64,000 nt of DNA, taken from the NCBI GenBank assembly GCA_049518415.1, contig JBEKRX010000014.1, forward strand, positions 1-64,000. Reading direction: 5' to 3'. Shown here one piece after another: positions 18,996 through 30,063 of the stretch (position 1 is the first letter of the stretch; each line of letters begins with the position of its first letter). Source of the DNA: CAVQND01 sp049518415. GTDB taxonomy: Bacteria; Verrucomicrobiota; Verrucomicrobiia; Limisphaerales; UBA8199. Position numbers and translations under genes: made by a program. The notes under the pieces are model-generated. The model saw only the letters and a program-made list of their open reading frames with translations, did not search any database and was not told where the DNA came from.

Positions 18996-19110
18996 TTTGA
19001 GCTAGGCCGGGATGGGCTTTGTCTGGTTCGAGTTCGACGGCCACTTTCGGGTCTTGATTTTAATATCGGTTTGCCCTGCGAGCTGCCTTGGTCGCTTCGA
19101 TCGCTCCATC

Positions 19111-19560
19111 TTATTTGTGGTAAGTGAGGATCATCCCCTCGTTGTCCATCGTGAAAGTATCACCCCCGACTGTGCCGGTGGTGGTGCCCGCCCCCTCCCA
19201 CTGCATGGTCAGTTTTGAGCCTTGGCGGGTGTAGCTGGCCTTGACCTCACGGCTTGAGTCGCCGCTTGACGGCAAGGAGAAATTCATCTTGCTGCTGCAA
19301 GTGCCATCGGAATTTATGACGAAGGTGCCGGATTTGACGGTCAGGGCGGCCCCTTCGTGCTTTACAGTGCAAGGCAGCTTGTTCCCGTCGACGCTTACCA
19401 GGGTGTAGGTGCCGAATGGATTGATGTCGGCAGCGACCTTCGCATCCTGCTTGCACCCGGCCCAAACCAGCACCGTGAGCAGGGGCAGCAAGCACAACTG
19501 AAGTAGATGCCGCGTTGCCAGCCGTTGTTCGATATTCAGATCGTTTTGGTTTTGCTTCAT
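19111..19560 (-). CDS. Small lipoprotein, unknown function
   Basis: 149 residues. The start region is polar, followed by LLQLCLLPLLTVLVWAGC, a lipoprotein signal with lipobox VWAGC, so the protein is anchored by the Cys. The mature part (FGTYTLVSVDGNKLPCTVKH ... SGTFVINSDGTCSSKMNFSL) is all beta and resembles META-like or lipocalin-like small lipoproteins that measure a ligand or resist stress, but I cannot assign a family. It is probably a single-gene unit. Confidence 0.65.
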   Translation of the reverse strand: MKQNQNDLNIEQRLATRHLLQLCLLPLLTVLVWAGCKQDAKVAADINPFGTYTLVSVDGNKLPCTVKHEGAALTVKSGTFVINSDGTCSSKMNFSLPSSGDSSREVKASYTRQGSKLTMQWEGAGTTTGTVGGDTFTMDNEGMILTYHK

Positions 19561-19713
19561 GGAAGCAATTTAACGTCACGCGGCGGAATCGGAGAAATTG
19601 ATACTTTTGCTGGCTACATCAATAAAATCAATAGTCGAGCCTTTACGCTGCGCCCGGCCTTCCAGTGTCTGAGGGGCACCGCGTCAGTTTCAAGGCGGTG
19701 GGTCTTGAGCAGA

Positions 19714-19859
19714 ACCGAACGTGCCGCCCTTTACGACTCGAGGAACTGATCGAGGAGATTCCAAATCCGGGCGAACATGTTCGGACAGACCTTGCGCGGA
19801 TAATTATCGAGGACCGGGAATGATGGTCTATTGCGACACCAGCTTCCTGGTCAGCTTCT

Positions 19860-19864
<5 letters not shown>
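19714..19864 (+). pseudogene. Toxin-antitoxin remnant (antitoxin tail + PIN toxin start)
   Basis: One frame ends LEELIEEIPNPGEHVRTDLA ... EDRE with TGA at 19821-19823. This stop overlaps an ATGATG at 19820-19825 that opens MMVYCDTSFLVSFFN, the first strand of a PIN-domain toxin with its first metal-binding Asp. The typical overlap of antitoxin stop and toxin start is kept, but the PIN frame fails after about 15 codons, exactly where the carB stop codon lies. Both parts are fragments. The rest of 19561-19859 shows no gene. Confidence 0.55.
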
Positions 19865-21365
<1,501 letters not shown>

Positions 21366-21611
21366 AGTTCAGACGCGGAGAATGAAATACGGACGGGGCG
21401 CCGAATCCAAGGCAAAACTACAGGGAGCTTCATCGCCGTCGCTGCAAACGCTCGCTTGCGCGGGCCTTTGTTTTCGGCCACGATGGGGTCATGCTTGAGC
21501 GCGCCCGGACCATTGGCGTCGAAATTCGGTCAAGCCTCAGCCTGCCGGTCTGACGCTTAGCCGCGCCGCCTTTTGCAACGCTGCCGAGGCGCACCTGGAC
21601 AAAAGCGATTT

Positions 21612-24371
21612 ATGCGACCGTTTGCGACCATTATCCTGGCCGGGGGAAAAGGCAGCCGGATGGGCTCGAGCGACCGGCACAAGGTCTGTTTCGAGGTGGC
21701 GGGTGTGCCGGTGATTATCCGGGCGCTGGAGACCTACAATCTGTGCGGCGCCAGGCTCAACGTGGTGGTGGTGGGCATGATGGCGGAAAGCGTCATGGCC
21801 ACGGTGGGGCTGCGTTTTCCGGGCACGGCGTTTGCCTTTCAGGCGCAGCCGCTGGGGACAGGGGACGCGGCCCGAAAGGGCGCTGAAATCCTGGAACGGA
21901 TGCGCTTTGACGGGGACGTGGTGGTGGCGGCGGGGGACAAGGTGATCGACCCGCGGGTCGTCCGGCAATTGCTGGCGGCGCACGCGCGGTCGGGAGCCGA
22001 GGTGACTTTGGCCACGGCCAGGCGGCCAGCGGACTCGACCGCCGGGATTGTGCTGGAGACGGCGCAGGGGAACATCGTGGGCATTCTCGAGGAACCGGAG
22101 CGGCAGCGGTTGGCGGCACTGGCGCAAATCAACGGGGCCTTTGGCCCGGCCCCAGTGCTCGCGCGCGCGCGGGTTGAGCGCATCCTGGCCGGGCAGTGCA
22201 GCCAACGGACAGCACGGGCGTTGGCGGAGGAGATTTGGGGGGAGCAAGACCAGGGACTACGGAGCACGGACCACGGACCGAGGCGGGAGGCGGGAGGGCA
22301 GAGGGCAGAGGCCGGAAGCCGGAAGCCGGAAGCCCGAGGGCAGCCGTCCGGGGGCGGAGCTCAGAGTGGGGAACCCGGGGGGCGGAGGATGGGCAGGGTG
22401 CTGAAGCGGGAGGAATTCGAGAGGCGGTTTTCCCGAGAGGAACGGCTGGGGCGGGTGAGGGTCGGGGCGGAAACGGTGCGGGCGGAGCAAGTCCCGCAAC
22501 GCTTCGGGCAGATCAACCTGTCGGTTTACCTGTTCCGCGCCCCGGTGCTTTACGACGCGCTCCAGCGGTTGAAACCGTTCCGCGCCGGCCAGGAGGAATA
22601 CCTGACCGATGTGTTTGAAATCCTGGCCAAACGCCGTGTGCCGGCGCGCGTGGCCGGCTGCGAAATCCAGGACGCGCGCGACCTGATGGCTTTCAACAAT
22701 CCCCAGGAACTCCTGGCGGTGGAGGAGGTTTATCGCCAGCGCGAGGGCCCGGCGAGGTTCCAGGCCGCCTCCGAGCCGGGCGAGGTCCTGGCGCCGGCCC
22801 GGGTTTGGGAGAGCCTGCTGGCAAACCCGCCGGCCTCGGCGCGCCGGCAGTTCCGCCAGTGGTATGGCCAGGAGGCGCCCTGGGAGCAGCTCCGCGGCAT
22901 TGTGGCCGAGTTCATCCGCAGACACGGCGGCGAGCGGGCGGTAGTAATCGTGCGTTCGCCGGGGCGCATCAACCTGATGGGCCGCCACATCGATCACCAG
23001 GGCGGCGTCGTCAACGTGATGGCCGTCAATCGTGAAATCATCCTCGTGGCCGCGCCGCGGGCCGACGATGTGGTTTCGCTGGCCAACACCGACGGGTCAC
23101 AATTCTCGGAGGAGGTCTTCCGGATTTCGGATTTGATTGCGAATTTGAACTGGGACGACTGGCAGGGGGTGATTGACGGGCCGCGCCTGGAGCGGTTGCT
23201 GGAGGCGGCACGGGGCGATTGGGCCAATTACGTGAAGGCGGCCATTCTGCGCCTGCAGGACCAGTTTCGGGACCGCCGCCTGCGCGGGCTGGATATGCTG
23301 GTCAGCGGGGACATCCCCATGGGCGCGGGCTTGAGTTCGTCTTCGGCGCTGGTCGTGGCCACGGCGGAGGCGGTGCGGGCCTTCAATCGGCTGCCGGTCA
23401 GCGCCCAGCAGTTGGTCAGCCTTTGCGGGGAGGGGGAGTGGTTTGTCGGCACGCGGGGCGGGGCGGCCGACCATGCGGCCATCAAGCTGTCGCGGCGGGG
23501 TTGCGTGAGGCGCGTCGGCTTTTTCCCGTTTCAAGTTCAGGCCTCGGCGCGGTTCTTTCCCGACCACGACCTGGTGGTCTGCAACTCCGGCCTGTATGCG
23601 GGAAAATCGGCCGAGGCGCGCAATGTCTTCAATGCGAAAGTGACCGCCTATCACCTGGGCCGGGTGTGGTTCAAGCGGCTGCGGCCGGACCTGGCGCCCC
23701 GCATCGAGCATTTGCGCGACCTCAACCGGGAGCGCCTCGGGCTGACGCACGCGGCCTTTGCTCAGTTGCTGGGCCAGTTGCCGGCGCGCCTGGGCCGGCG
23801 CGAGGTCCAGGCGGCCTTCGGGCAGATGGCCCCGGCAGAGCGCGAGAGGCTGGAACGGATGTTCCAAACCCACGAGGCGCCCGCCGGCGGTTACCCGGTG
23901 CGCGGCGTGGTGGTGTTTGGCCTTTCGGAGATGGCGCGCGCCCGGCGCTGCCTGGACCTGCTCCGGCGGAATGAGGCGGGCGAGTTGGGGCGATTGATGG
24001 CCCTCTCGCACGATGGCGATCGGGTTTCGCGTGAGACCGCGCGCCAGGCCCGGCGGCCGCGGCCCAAGGGGCTGGCCGGCGCACAATTGGCGGAGTGGGC
24101 GGCCAGGCCGGGCCCGACGGCGGACATTGCCGAACTGTCGGGCGATTACGGCTGCAGCCTGCCCGCCCTGGACCGGATCGTGGACCTGGCCCGGCGTCAA
24201 CCGGGGGTCGAAGGCGCGCAACTGGCGGGGGCCGGGCTGGGGGGCTGCATTATGGTCCTGGTCCGCAAGAGCCACGCGGGTGACTTGCTCAAGGCCCTGG
24301 CTGAAGCAGGCATTCAGGCGGAAGTCTTTCGTCCCATCGCCGGGGCTTGCACGCTCAGGATGGGGGCTTAA
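21612..24371 (+). CDS. Bifunctional NTP-transferase / galactokinase-like GHMP kinase fusion
   Basis: 919 residues from the ATG at 21612 (MRPFATIILAGGKGSRMGS). Residues 1-~330 are a GlmU-type sugar-1-phosphate nucleotidyltransferase with the LAGGKGSRM signature, PLGTGDAA and NLSVYLF. Residues ~430-919 are a GHMP kinase of the galactokinase type: VRSPGRINLMGRHIDHQGG near 446, GAGLSSSSALV near 572, the base Asp in RGGAADHAA near 615 and GAGLGGC near 873. The pairing suggests a salvage route from free sugar to sugar 1-phosphate to nucleotide sugar, comparable in logic to FKP of Bacteroides; the sugar is unknown. Residues ~211-261 are low-complexity and encoded by a GGACCACGGACC/CCGGAAG repeat that looks inserted in frame. 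Confidence 0.82.
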   Translation: MRPFATIILAGGKGSRMGSSDRHKVCFEVAGVPVIIRALETYNLCGARLNVVVVGMMAESVMATVGLRFPGTAFAFQAQPLGTGDAARKGAEILERMRFDGDVVVAAGDKVIDPRVVRQLLAAHARSGAEVTLATARRPADSTAGIVLETAQGNIVGILEEPERQRLAALAQINGAFGPAPVLARARVERILAGQCSQRTARALAEEIWGEQDQGLRSTDHGPRREAGGQRAEAGSRKPEARGQPSGGGAQSGEPGGRRMGRVLKREEFERRFSREERLGRVRVGAETVRAEQVPQRFGQINLSVYLFRAPVLYDALQRLKPFRAGQEEYLTDVFEILAKRRVPARVAGCEIQDARDLMAFNNPQELLAVEEVYRQREGPARFQAASEPGEVLAPARVWESLLANPPASARRQFRQWYGQEAPWEQLRGIVAEFIRRHGGERAVVIVRSPGRINLMGRHIDHQGGVVNVMAVNREIILVAAPRADDVVSLANTDGSQFSEEVFRISDLIANLNWDDWQGVIDGPRLERLLEAARGDWANYVKAAILRLQDQFRDRRLRGLDMLVSGDIPMGAGLSSSSALVVATAEAVRAFNRLPVSAQQLVSLCGEGEWFVGTRGGAADHAAIKLSRRGCVRRVGFFPFQVQASARFFPDHDLVVCNSGLYAGKSAEARNVFNAKVTAYHLGRVWFKRLRPDLAPRIEHLRDLNRERLGLTHAAFAQLLGQLPARLGRREVQAAFGQMAPAERERLERMFQTHEAPAGGYPVRGVVVFGLSEMARARRCLDLLRRNEAGELGRLMALSHDGDRVSRETARQARRPRPKGLAGAQLAEWAARPGPTADIAELSGDYGCSLPALDRIVDLARRQPGVEGAQLAGAGLGGCIMVLVRKSHAGDLLKALAEAGIQAEVFRPIAGACTLRMGA
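22245..22395 (+). repeat. In-frame intragenic repeat insertion
   Basis: About 150 bp made of CAGGGACTACGGAGCACGGA-type units, then GGGAGGCGGGAGGGCAGAGG and three tandem CCGGAAG units. It encodes a Gly/Arg/Glu/Ala-rich stretch between the two halves of the fusion enzyme. Such sequence is typical of intergenic repeats rather than coding DNA, yet the reading frame stays open. Confidence 0.6.
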
Positions 24372-24417
24372 TTCAGCGGCCAAGCCGTAACCGAAGGCGC
24401 TGGAGGGTTAAATTAGT

Positions 24418-25833
24418 ATGTTGGAAAGACTCTTTCGGCTTTCGGAAAACCAGACCAGCCCGGGCCGGGAATTATTGGGGGGCCTGACCACGTTTCTGAC
24501 GATGGCCTACATCATTTTCGTGCAGCCCGCCATCCTGTCCGGCGCCATGTTTGGCAAACCCACGGGCATGGATTTTGGCGCCGTCACCACGGCCACCTGT
24601 CTTTCCGCCGCCCTGGCGACCGCCCTGATGGCGCTCTATTCCCGCTACCCCATCGCCCAGGCGCCGGGCATGGGCGAGAACTTCTTTTTTGTCGCCTCCG
24701 CCATTCCGGCCGCGGCCGCGGCCGGGTTTGCCAACGCCTGGGAAGTGGCGCTGGGCACGGTTTTCATCTCCGGGGTCCTGTTCCTGATTCTGTCGCTGGC
24801 CGGACTGCGCGAGGTCCTCTTCAACGCCGTCAGCCCCAGCCTGAAGAACGGCATTGCGGCGGGCATCGGCCTGTTCATTGCGTTTGTGGGTTTGCAGAAC
24901 GGCGGGTTGATCCTCAAGGACCCCGCCACGGCTGTGAAGCTGAACACCCAATTGGGCTCGCCGGACCTGGCCGTCTTTTTCTTGGGCCTGTGGCTGACCG
25001 CGGCGCTCTACGCTCGCCGGGTGCGCGGGGCGATTCTCTGGGGCATCATCCTGGCCACCGTGCTGGCCATGGCCTTCAAAGTGCTCCTGCCGCATCTGCC
25101 GGCAGCGATGGCCTCCTCGCCGGCGGTCACTGAATCCGTGCTGATGAAACGATTCGCCTGGGCCGGGGGCCTGGTGGCCGCCCCGCCCTCGCTGGCGCCC
25201 ACCTTTCTCAAGCTGGATTTGGCCCACGCCCTGGCGCCCCGGATGCTGCCCTTGGTCTTGATCTTTTTTTTCATGCTGGTCTTCGACGCCATCGGCACGC
25301 TCATCGGCGTGTGCGAGCAGGCGGGCTTCATGAAGGACAACAAGCTGCCGCGCGCCAAGCAGGCAATGCTCTCCGATGCCCTGGGGACGGTGGCCGGGGC
25401 GGCGCTGGGCACCAGCACGGTGACCAGCTTCATCGAAAGCGCCGCCGGCGTCGAGGCGGGCGGCCGGACCGGGCTGAGCGGCCTGGTGGTGGCGGCGCTG
25501 TTCCTGCTGGCGCTCTTGTTCAGCCCCCTGATCGCGATGGTCGGCAGCTACCCGCCAATTACTGCCCCGGCCCTGGTGGTGGTCGGGGCTTTGATGATCC
25601 AAAACGCCGCCAGGGTCGATTGGAAAGATTACGGCGAATCAATTCCTGCCTTCCTGACCATGATCGGCATTCCGCTCTCCTACTCGATTGCCGACGGCCT
25701 GGCCCTGGGCCTGATCAGCTATCCCATGATCAAGCTCTTGAGCGGCAAAGGCCGGGAGGTCAACTGGCTGACCTATCTGCTGGCGGCGGCGCTCCTGGCC
25801 TACTTCGTGTTAGTCCGCAGCCGGAGGGGATGA
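24418..25833 (+). CDS. NCS2 purine permease, AzgA type
   Basis: Proton-coupled importer of hypoxanthine, guanine or adenine in the inner membrane. 471 residues with about 12 to 14 hydrophobic segments. AzgA-group signatures are visible: GLTTFLTMAYIIFVQPAILS near the start, PGMGENFFFV, GLQNGG, LVFDAIGTLIGVCEQAGFM and GTSTVTSFIESAAGVEAGGRTGL, followed by SYPPITAPALVVVGALM. It is 46 bp downstream of the fusion kinase on the same strand, so the two may be cotranscribed. No purine riboswitch could fit in that spacer. The exact substrate cannot be read from sequence. Confidence 0.9.
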   Translation: MLERLFRLSENQTSPGRELLGGLTTFLTMAYIIFVQPAILSGAMFGKPTGMDFGAVTTATCLSAALATALMALYSRYPIAQAPGMGENFFFVASAIPAAAAAGFANAWEVALGTVFISGVLFLILSLAGLREVLFNAVSPSLKNGIAAGIGLFIAFVGLQNGGLILKDPATAVKLNTQLGSPDLAVFFLGLWLTAALYARRVRGAILWGIILATVLAMAFKVLLPHLPAAMASSPAVTESVLMKRFAWAGGLVAAPPSLAPTFLKLDLAHALAPRMLPLVLIFFFMLVFDAIGTLIGVCEQAGFMKDNKLPRAKQAMLSDALGTVAGAALGTSTVTSFIESAAGVEAGGRTGLSGLVVAALFLLALLFSPLIAMVGSYPPITAPALVVVGALMIQNAARVDWKDYGESIPAFLTMIGIPLSYSIADGLALGLISYPMIKLLSGKGREVNWLTYLLAAALLAYFVLVRSRRG

Positions 25834-25847
25834 GCGCACCTTGAACG

Positions 25848-26036
25848 TCAACGATACTGCACGCGGTAGATGACATACAGAAGACAGGCCACCAGCGCGG
25901 AAGTCAAGACGCCCGCGGCGATTGTCCACTTCAGAATCGCTTTTCGCTTGCGCCGCATCGCCCGGCCGCCCATGCCGGGCAGGAGGTAGAACCGCTGATG
26001 TTTTTGTCGTTCTTTTTTCCTGGCAGACCAAAACAT
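25848..26036 (-). CDS. Small single-pass membrane protein
   Basis: 62 residues if it starts at the ATG at 26034-26036 (MFWSARKKERQKHQRFYLLP); a GGCGGAAAG sequence just upstream is a fair ribosome site. A basic N-terminal half with GMGGRAMRRKRK is followed by one transmembrane helix (WTIAAGVLTSALVACLLYVIY) ending RVQYR. The charge pattern predicts the N-terminus in the cytoplasm. It is convergent with the AzgA permease gene, 14 bp between stops. Unknown function; it reads like a real conserved small membrane protein. Confidence 0.55.
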   Translation of the reverse strand: MFWSARKKERQKHQRFYLLPGMGGRAMRRKRKAILKWTIAAGVLTSALVACLLYVIYRVQYR

Positions 26037-26309
26037 TCGCACTTTCCGCCGCAGGACCGGGCTTGACCCAGTGGACCAACCGGCGCCCCCAGCCGATTGC
26101 CTGCCCTGGCCCAACCTGACAAGCGCCTGCAACTTGCGATAACGACGCTGCCTATGTCAAGGGCAAGAAGAGCGGCTGAAATCTGACAGGCGCGCGACGG
26201 AATTCTTCGGACCCTGCGATTTGCGAGGCTTTGAGGAGCTTTTGTATATGAGACCCATATATAGTACACTGCTTGGCTCTCCCCCTGATGGCAGCCATGG
26301 CGTCGCCAC

Positions 26310-26560
26310 GCTGGCCTTCAGGCCGAAGGCCTGATTCATACCAGCCCAGGGCAAGGCCCGCCGGAGCGTAGCGCAGGCGGGCCGCTGCCCTGGGTCCACC
26401 GCACATTTTTTAGTCTGTTGCAGGCCAACGGCCTGCCTCATAAGCAAGATGAATCGCGCCTTCAGCGCTCTGAATGGTTTTGGGCGGTCTGACCCAGGGC
26501 GTTGCCCGGGCTGGTATGAACGACGCCTTCGGCGTCAGGAAGGCGCCAGCAGCGCCGGTT
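26310..26560. repeat. Cluster of modular palindromic repeats
   Basis: Four hairpins in a row: CAGGCCGAAGGCCTG, a CCCAGGGC...GCCCTGGG unit (about 26342-26395), CAGGCCAACGGCCTG and a CGCCTTCAGCGC/CGCCTTCGGCG unit around a CCCAGGGCGTTGCCCGGG core. Linkers carry TCATA or TGAA at the same relative place, as if a unit had multiplied and inverted. Nothing in 26133-26635 looks coding. Confidence 0.6.
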
Positions 26561-26635
26561 CCATCCCGCCCCCGAAGAATTCCGTCTTGCGCCCAAATCT
26601 GACCTTGCATTTTCAGACCGGCCCCCATAATCCAA

Positions 26636-29497
26636 ATGCAAATGAAGACTGTGTCATCCTTGTTCGGAGCCGGCCTGCAGTTGGCCGTGATTGCAGGCGG
26701 GCTGCTCCTGGGCCAACCACTGCCGGCAGCGGTGACGCTCACGGTCACACCGGCCGCCATCACCAATGATTTTAGTGGCAAAATCAAATTGGACGTCACC
26801 GGCCTGACCGCCGGGCAAACGGTCAGGATTGAGAAATACCTGGACCTCAACGGAAACGGTTCCATCGACGCCTTGGAGTTTCCTATCCAAAGTTTTACTG
26901 TCACCGACGGCCAGTTGCCGTTGATCGGCGGGATTCGCAACCCGAATGTCGCTGGCGACGACGACGGCGCGGCAGACGGCCAACTGCGCGTCAAACTGTT
27001 CCATCCGTGGGTGGACAACGTTGTGGATACCGCGCCGGGGAATTTCATCTACCGGGTTTCGGACCCCACGAACGGTTTCTCCCCGGTCACCCAGACATTC
27101 TCTGTGGCCCAGAAAGTCTTGCCCCAAGGAGTCACCGGCACGGTCAGCCTGGGCGGTATTCCCGCGCCCTACACATCGGTTGGCTTGTTTCCACAAAATG
27201 CCCCCGGCGGGAGACTGGTGTTCGCCGACAGCGGCGGCCATTACGTCATTTATGCCCCGCCGGGCAATTACGGCCTCGCCGCTTTTGGGAACGGGGTCTT
27301 CGCCAGTCCTTCCGGTGTCACGGTCAACACCAATCAGTTCCTCACCAATAACCCGGGGCTGATCGCCGGCACACTCACCGTTTCCGGGGCCGTGACCAAC
27401 ACCGCCGATGGAAAGGGCATCCCCAGCGTCTTCATCGTGGCGCAATCAACCAACAACGCAATCGCCGGCGGTTGGACCGACGCCTCCGGTCATTACAGTC
27501 TCCAGGTGACCCCGGGCCTATGGGAACTCCGGCCAATGCAAAGTTCACTGGCGCAAGTGGGTTATGTCGGGCCGGACCAAAGGCTTCAGACCAACCTGGC
27601 CGGCGCGGCGACGATCAATTTTGCCGTGCTGCCGGCCACCGCCCTGATCTACGGGACCCTCCAGGCGACCTCGAACACCCCGTTGCCCGGCATCGAGCTT
27701 GATGCCAACCAGCAGTCCGGCCCGTTCTACTCCCAAGGGCGAAGCTTTCCGCCCGACGGCGCTTATGCCCTGGGTGTCGTGGCGGGCACCTGGGACGTGG
27801 GACCGTCTTCCGACGATCCTGGCCTGGCCGGCTTCGCTGGTGTCCAGTCGAGCACCGTCACCCTCACCAACGGGCAAGCCCAGCGCCTGGATTTCACCGT
27901 CCAAAGTTTCACCGCCCACCTGCGGGGCCAGGCGGTGGACAATACCGGAGCGCCGGTGGCGAACCTCACTCTGGGCGTGTCCCCGCCCAATGGCGGTAAT
28001 TGGAGCAGCAGCACGCAAACCGGGCCGGATGGCAGTTTTGATCTGGGCCTCTTCGGCGGCACTTGGTACCTTGGGTTCGACACCGAGGGCGCCGCGGCCC
28101 TGGGACTGGTGTGTCCCTCGATCACGGTGGTGGTGACGGATGGCGTTGATCAGAATGGTCTGCTCCTTGTTCTGCAAAAAGTGACCGGGCAGATCACCGG
28201 CTACGTCAAGGATTCGGGCAACCGGCCCGTGGCCAACGTGGGCGTCTATGCCTACGCTACCTTGAGCGGCACCAGCTACAGCCAGTACATGGACGCGGAC
28301 AACAACGGCAATTACGCGCTCGCGGTCGCGAACGGGAGCTGGAACGTGGGGGTCAATTGCAGTGGCGGCAGCGACGACCTCGCCTCGCGCGGCTATCAGT
28401 GCGTCGGGGAACAGACCGCCATTATCAATAGCAACAATGCGGTGGTCAATTTCACGGTCCAGCCTTGCCCGCCCCTCCAGGTGACGACCACCTCGCCCCT
28501 GCCTGACGGGCAAGTGGGTTCGTACTACAGCTTCCAACTCCAAGCCGCGGGCTGCTACGAACCGTTCAACTGGTCGCTCGCCCCCGGCTCGGCCGCCTTG
28601 CCGCCAAACTTGAATTTAGCCACCGACGGCACTCTTTCCGGCACTCCCACTGCTCCCGGCGCTTACAGCTTCTATGTTCGGGTGACGGACACCGCCTCGC
28701 ACACGGCGGACCAGCTCCTGTCGCTGAGCATCTCCCCTGGCGCGCCTTTGCAAGTCACCACCACCTGGCTGCCTGGCGGCACCAACGGCCTGTTTTGCAA
28801 CTGGACACTCGGGGCCGCCGGCGGGCAACCCCCGTACACCTGGTCACTGAGTCCCGGCTCAGCCGATCTCCCGCCGAACCTCGCTTTGGGCGCCAATGGC
28901 GTCATCTTCGGCACGCCGCTCACCAACGGCACGTTCTACTTCTTTGTCCGCGTCACCGATGCCGCCCTGGCGACCGCCGACCAACGCCTGGCGCTGACCA
29001 TCGCTCCCGCCCCCCTCCAAATCACGAACACCGCCCTGCCCAATGGCCTGGTCGGGGTCGCTTACAGCGCCCGGCTCGGCGCGACCGGCGGGCAACCGCC
29101 TTACTATTGGTCCCTGGCTCTAGGCTCGGCCAACCTGCCCCCGGGGCTATCGCTGGACGCAACCGGGCTCATTTGGGGCACACCGCTCACCAATGGCACC
29201 TTCAACTTCTTCGTGCAGGTAACCGACGCCAACTATGCCTCGGTGAGCCGGTCCTTTGGCATGGTTATTACCGCCCGGCCAACTCTTAGTCTCCCGGCCC
29301 GGCCTTTGGCTCGCCAATTCCAATTCCAGGTCAACGGCGTCGCCGGCCAAACCTGCACGATTCAAGTGTCCACCAATCTAAGCTCCCCCAACTGGCTGAC
29401 GCTCCTGGTCACCAACGCGCCGGTGAATTCATTCCTGGTCCTCGATCCGGCGGCCACCAACCGGCAGCGTTTCTACCGGGTAAAGCTCGGGCCGTAG
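26636..29497 (+). CDS. Large secreted protein with carboxypeptidase-regulatory-like and putative-Ig repeats
   Basis: 953 residues with a signal peptide (LAVIAGGLLLGQPLPAAV). The first ~80 mature residues form a beta domain (VTLTVTPAAITNDFSGKIKL). Residues ~170-620 contain several carboxypeptidase-regulatory-like folds (GTVSLGGIPAPYTSVGLFPQ, GYVKDSGNRPVANVGVYAYA). Then come three He_PIG-type putative Ig modules of about 90 residues, each with a WSL-APGSA-LPPNL-L-GTLSGTP pattern and ending F-VRVTD. The C-terminal module ends RQRFYRVKLGP, the tail type shared with other secreted proteins here. No catalytic site is visible; a cell-surface or extracellular adhesive or binding role is likely. It stands alone, behind a repeat cluster. 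Confidence 0.8.
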   Translation: MQMKTVSSLFGAGLQLAVIAGGLLLGQPLPAAVTLTVTPAAITNDFSGKIKLDVTGLTAGQTVRIEKYLDLNGNGSIDALEFPIQSFTVTDGQLPLIGGIRNPNVAGDDDGAADGQLRVKLFHPWVDNVVDTAPGNFIYRVSDPTNGFSPVTQTFSVAQKVLPQGVTGTVSLGGIPAPYTSVGLFPQNAPGGRLVFADSGGHYVIYAPPGNYGLAAFGNGVFASPSGVTVNTNQFLTNNPGLIAGTLTVSGAVTNTADGKGIPSVFIVAQSTNNAIAGGWTDASGHYSLQVTPGLWELRPMQSSLAQVGYVGPDQRLQTNLAGAATINFAVLPATALIYGTLQATSNTPLPGIELDANQQSGPFYSQGRSFPPDGAYALGVVAGTWDVGPSSDDPGLAGFAGVQSSTVTLTNGQAQRLDFTVQSFTAHLRGQAVDNTGAPVANLTLGVSPPNGGNWSSSTQTGPDGSFDLGLFGGTWYLGFDTEGAAALGLVCPSITVVVTDGVDQNGLLLVLQKVTGQITGYVKDSGNRPVANVGVYAYATLSGTSYSQYMDADNNGNYALAVANGSWNVGVNCSGGSDDLASRGYQCVGEQTAIINSNNAVVNFTVQPCPPLQVTTTSPLPDGQVGSYYSFQLQAAGCYEPFNWSLAPGSAALPPNLNLATDGTLSGTPTAPGAYSFYVRVTDTASHTADQLLSLSISPGAPLQVTTTWLPGGTNGLFCNWTLGAAGGQPPYTWSLSPGSADLPPNLALGANGVIFGTPLTNGTFYFFVRVTDAALATADQRLALTIAPAPLQITNTALPNGLVGVAYSARLGATGGQPPYYWSLALGSANLPPGLSLDATGLIWGTPLTNGTFNFFVQVTDANYASVSRSFGMVITARPTLSLPARPLARQFQFQVNGVAGQTCTIQVSTNLSSPNWLTLLVTNAPVNSFLVLDPAATNRQRFYRVKLGP

Positions 29498-29830
29498 TGC
29501 GCCTTGGGACCACGAACCAGGCGGGCAGCGGCAGTGGGGCAGGCGTCCCGCCTGCCCGCGCGGGCGTCTCGCCACGACGCCTTCTCTGAAAGGCCCCCCG
29601 GTGTCGGCGCCAGTGTCACCCTGGTCCCGCCGCCCCCGCAGTCGGGCACGGGTGTGCCGGGTCTGAACGAGGGAACCCTATTTCGCGCCCTTGCGGAAGG
29701 GCCACTCCTGGGGTATGGTAGCGAATGAACCAGCCAGACTTTTCCAGGCCGCTTCGGAGGTGGACTTTCTGCGTCGGCTGAACCGCAAAAGGGAGGTGCT
29801 CGGCGGTGCGTAAGTGCGGCGGCAGGTGTT
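29498..29830. other. Intergenic region with GGCAGGCG-type hairpin
   Basis: About 333 bp. A hairpin GGGGCAGGCGTCCCGCCTGCCC lies near 29532-29553, followed by GCGGGCGTCTCGCCA, related to the repeats at 4434 and 18137. I see no convincing gene or promoter. Confidence 0.45.
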
Positions 29831-30046
29831 ATGAATATATTACTGCAAAACAAAATGACATTGAAATACGTGGGGGGCGGCGGTGGCTGGACGGCCAAGC
29901 CCGAGCGGGCGCGGGTGTTTGGAACGGGGCTGGAGGCGATTTTCTTCTGCCTCAACCACCAGGTCGCCGATATGCAGATTCTCGGGACATTCGCCGACGC
30001 GCGCCTGAACTTCGCCGTGCCGGTGACCGACCGCAGGGAGGACTAG
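29831..30046 (+). CDS. Small hypothetical protein
   Basis: 71 residues, or 63 if it starts at the second ATG (29855, MTLKYVGGGGGW). The sequence TAKPERARVFGTGLEAIFFC and ILGTFADARLNFAVPVTDRR has the regular alternation and charged end of a folded small protein rather than a chance frame. I do not recognise a characterised family. It precedes the RRM gene by about 215 bp on the same strand. No motif gives a function. Confidence 0.5.
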   Translation: MNILLQNKMTLKYVGGGGGWTAKPERARVFGTGLEAIFFCLNHQVADMQILGTFADARLNFAVPVTDRRED

Positions 30047-30063
30047 ATTCCCTGGCGATCAGG

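Noticed and set aside
24372..24417. Purine riboswitch in front of the AzgA-type permease
   Set aside because: The spacer is only 46 bp, too short for the aptamer.
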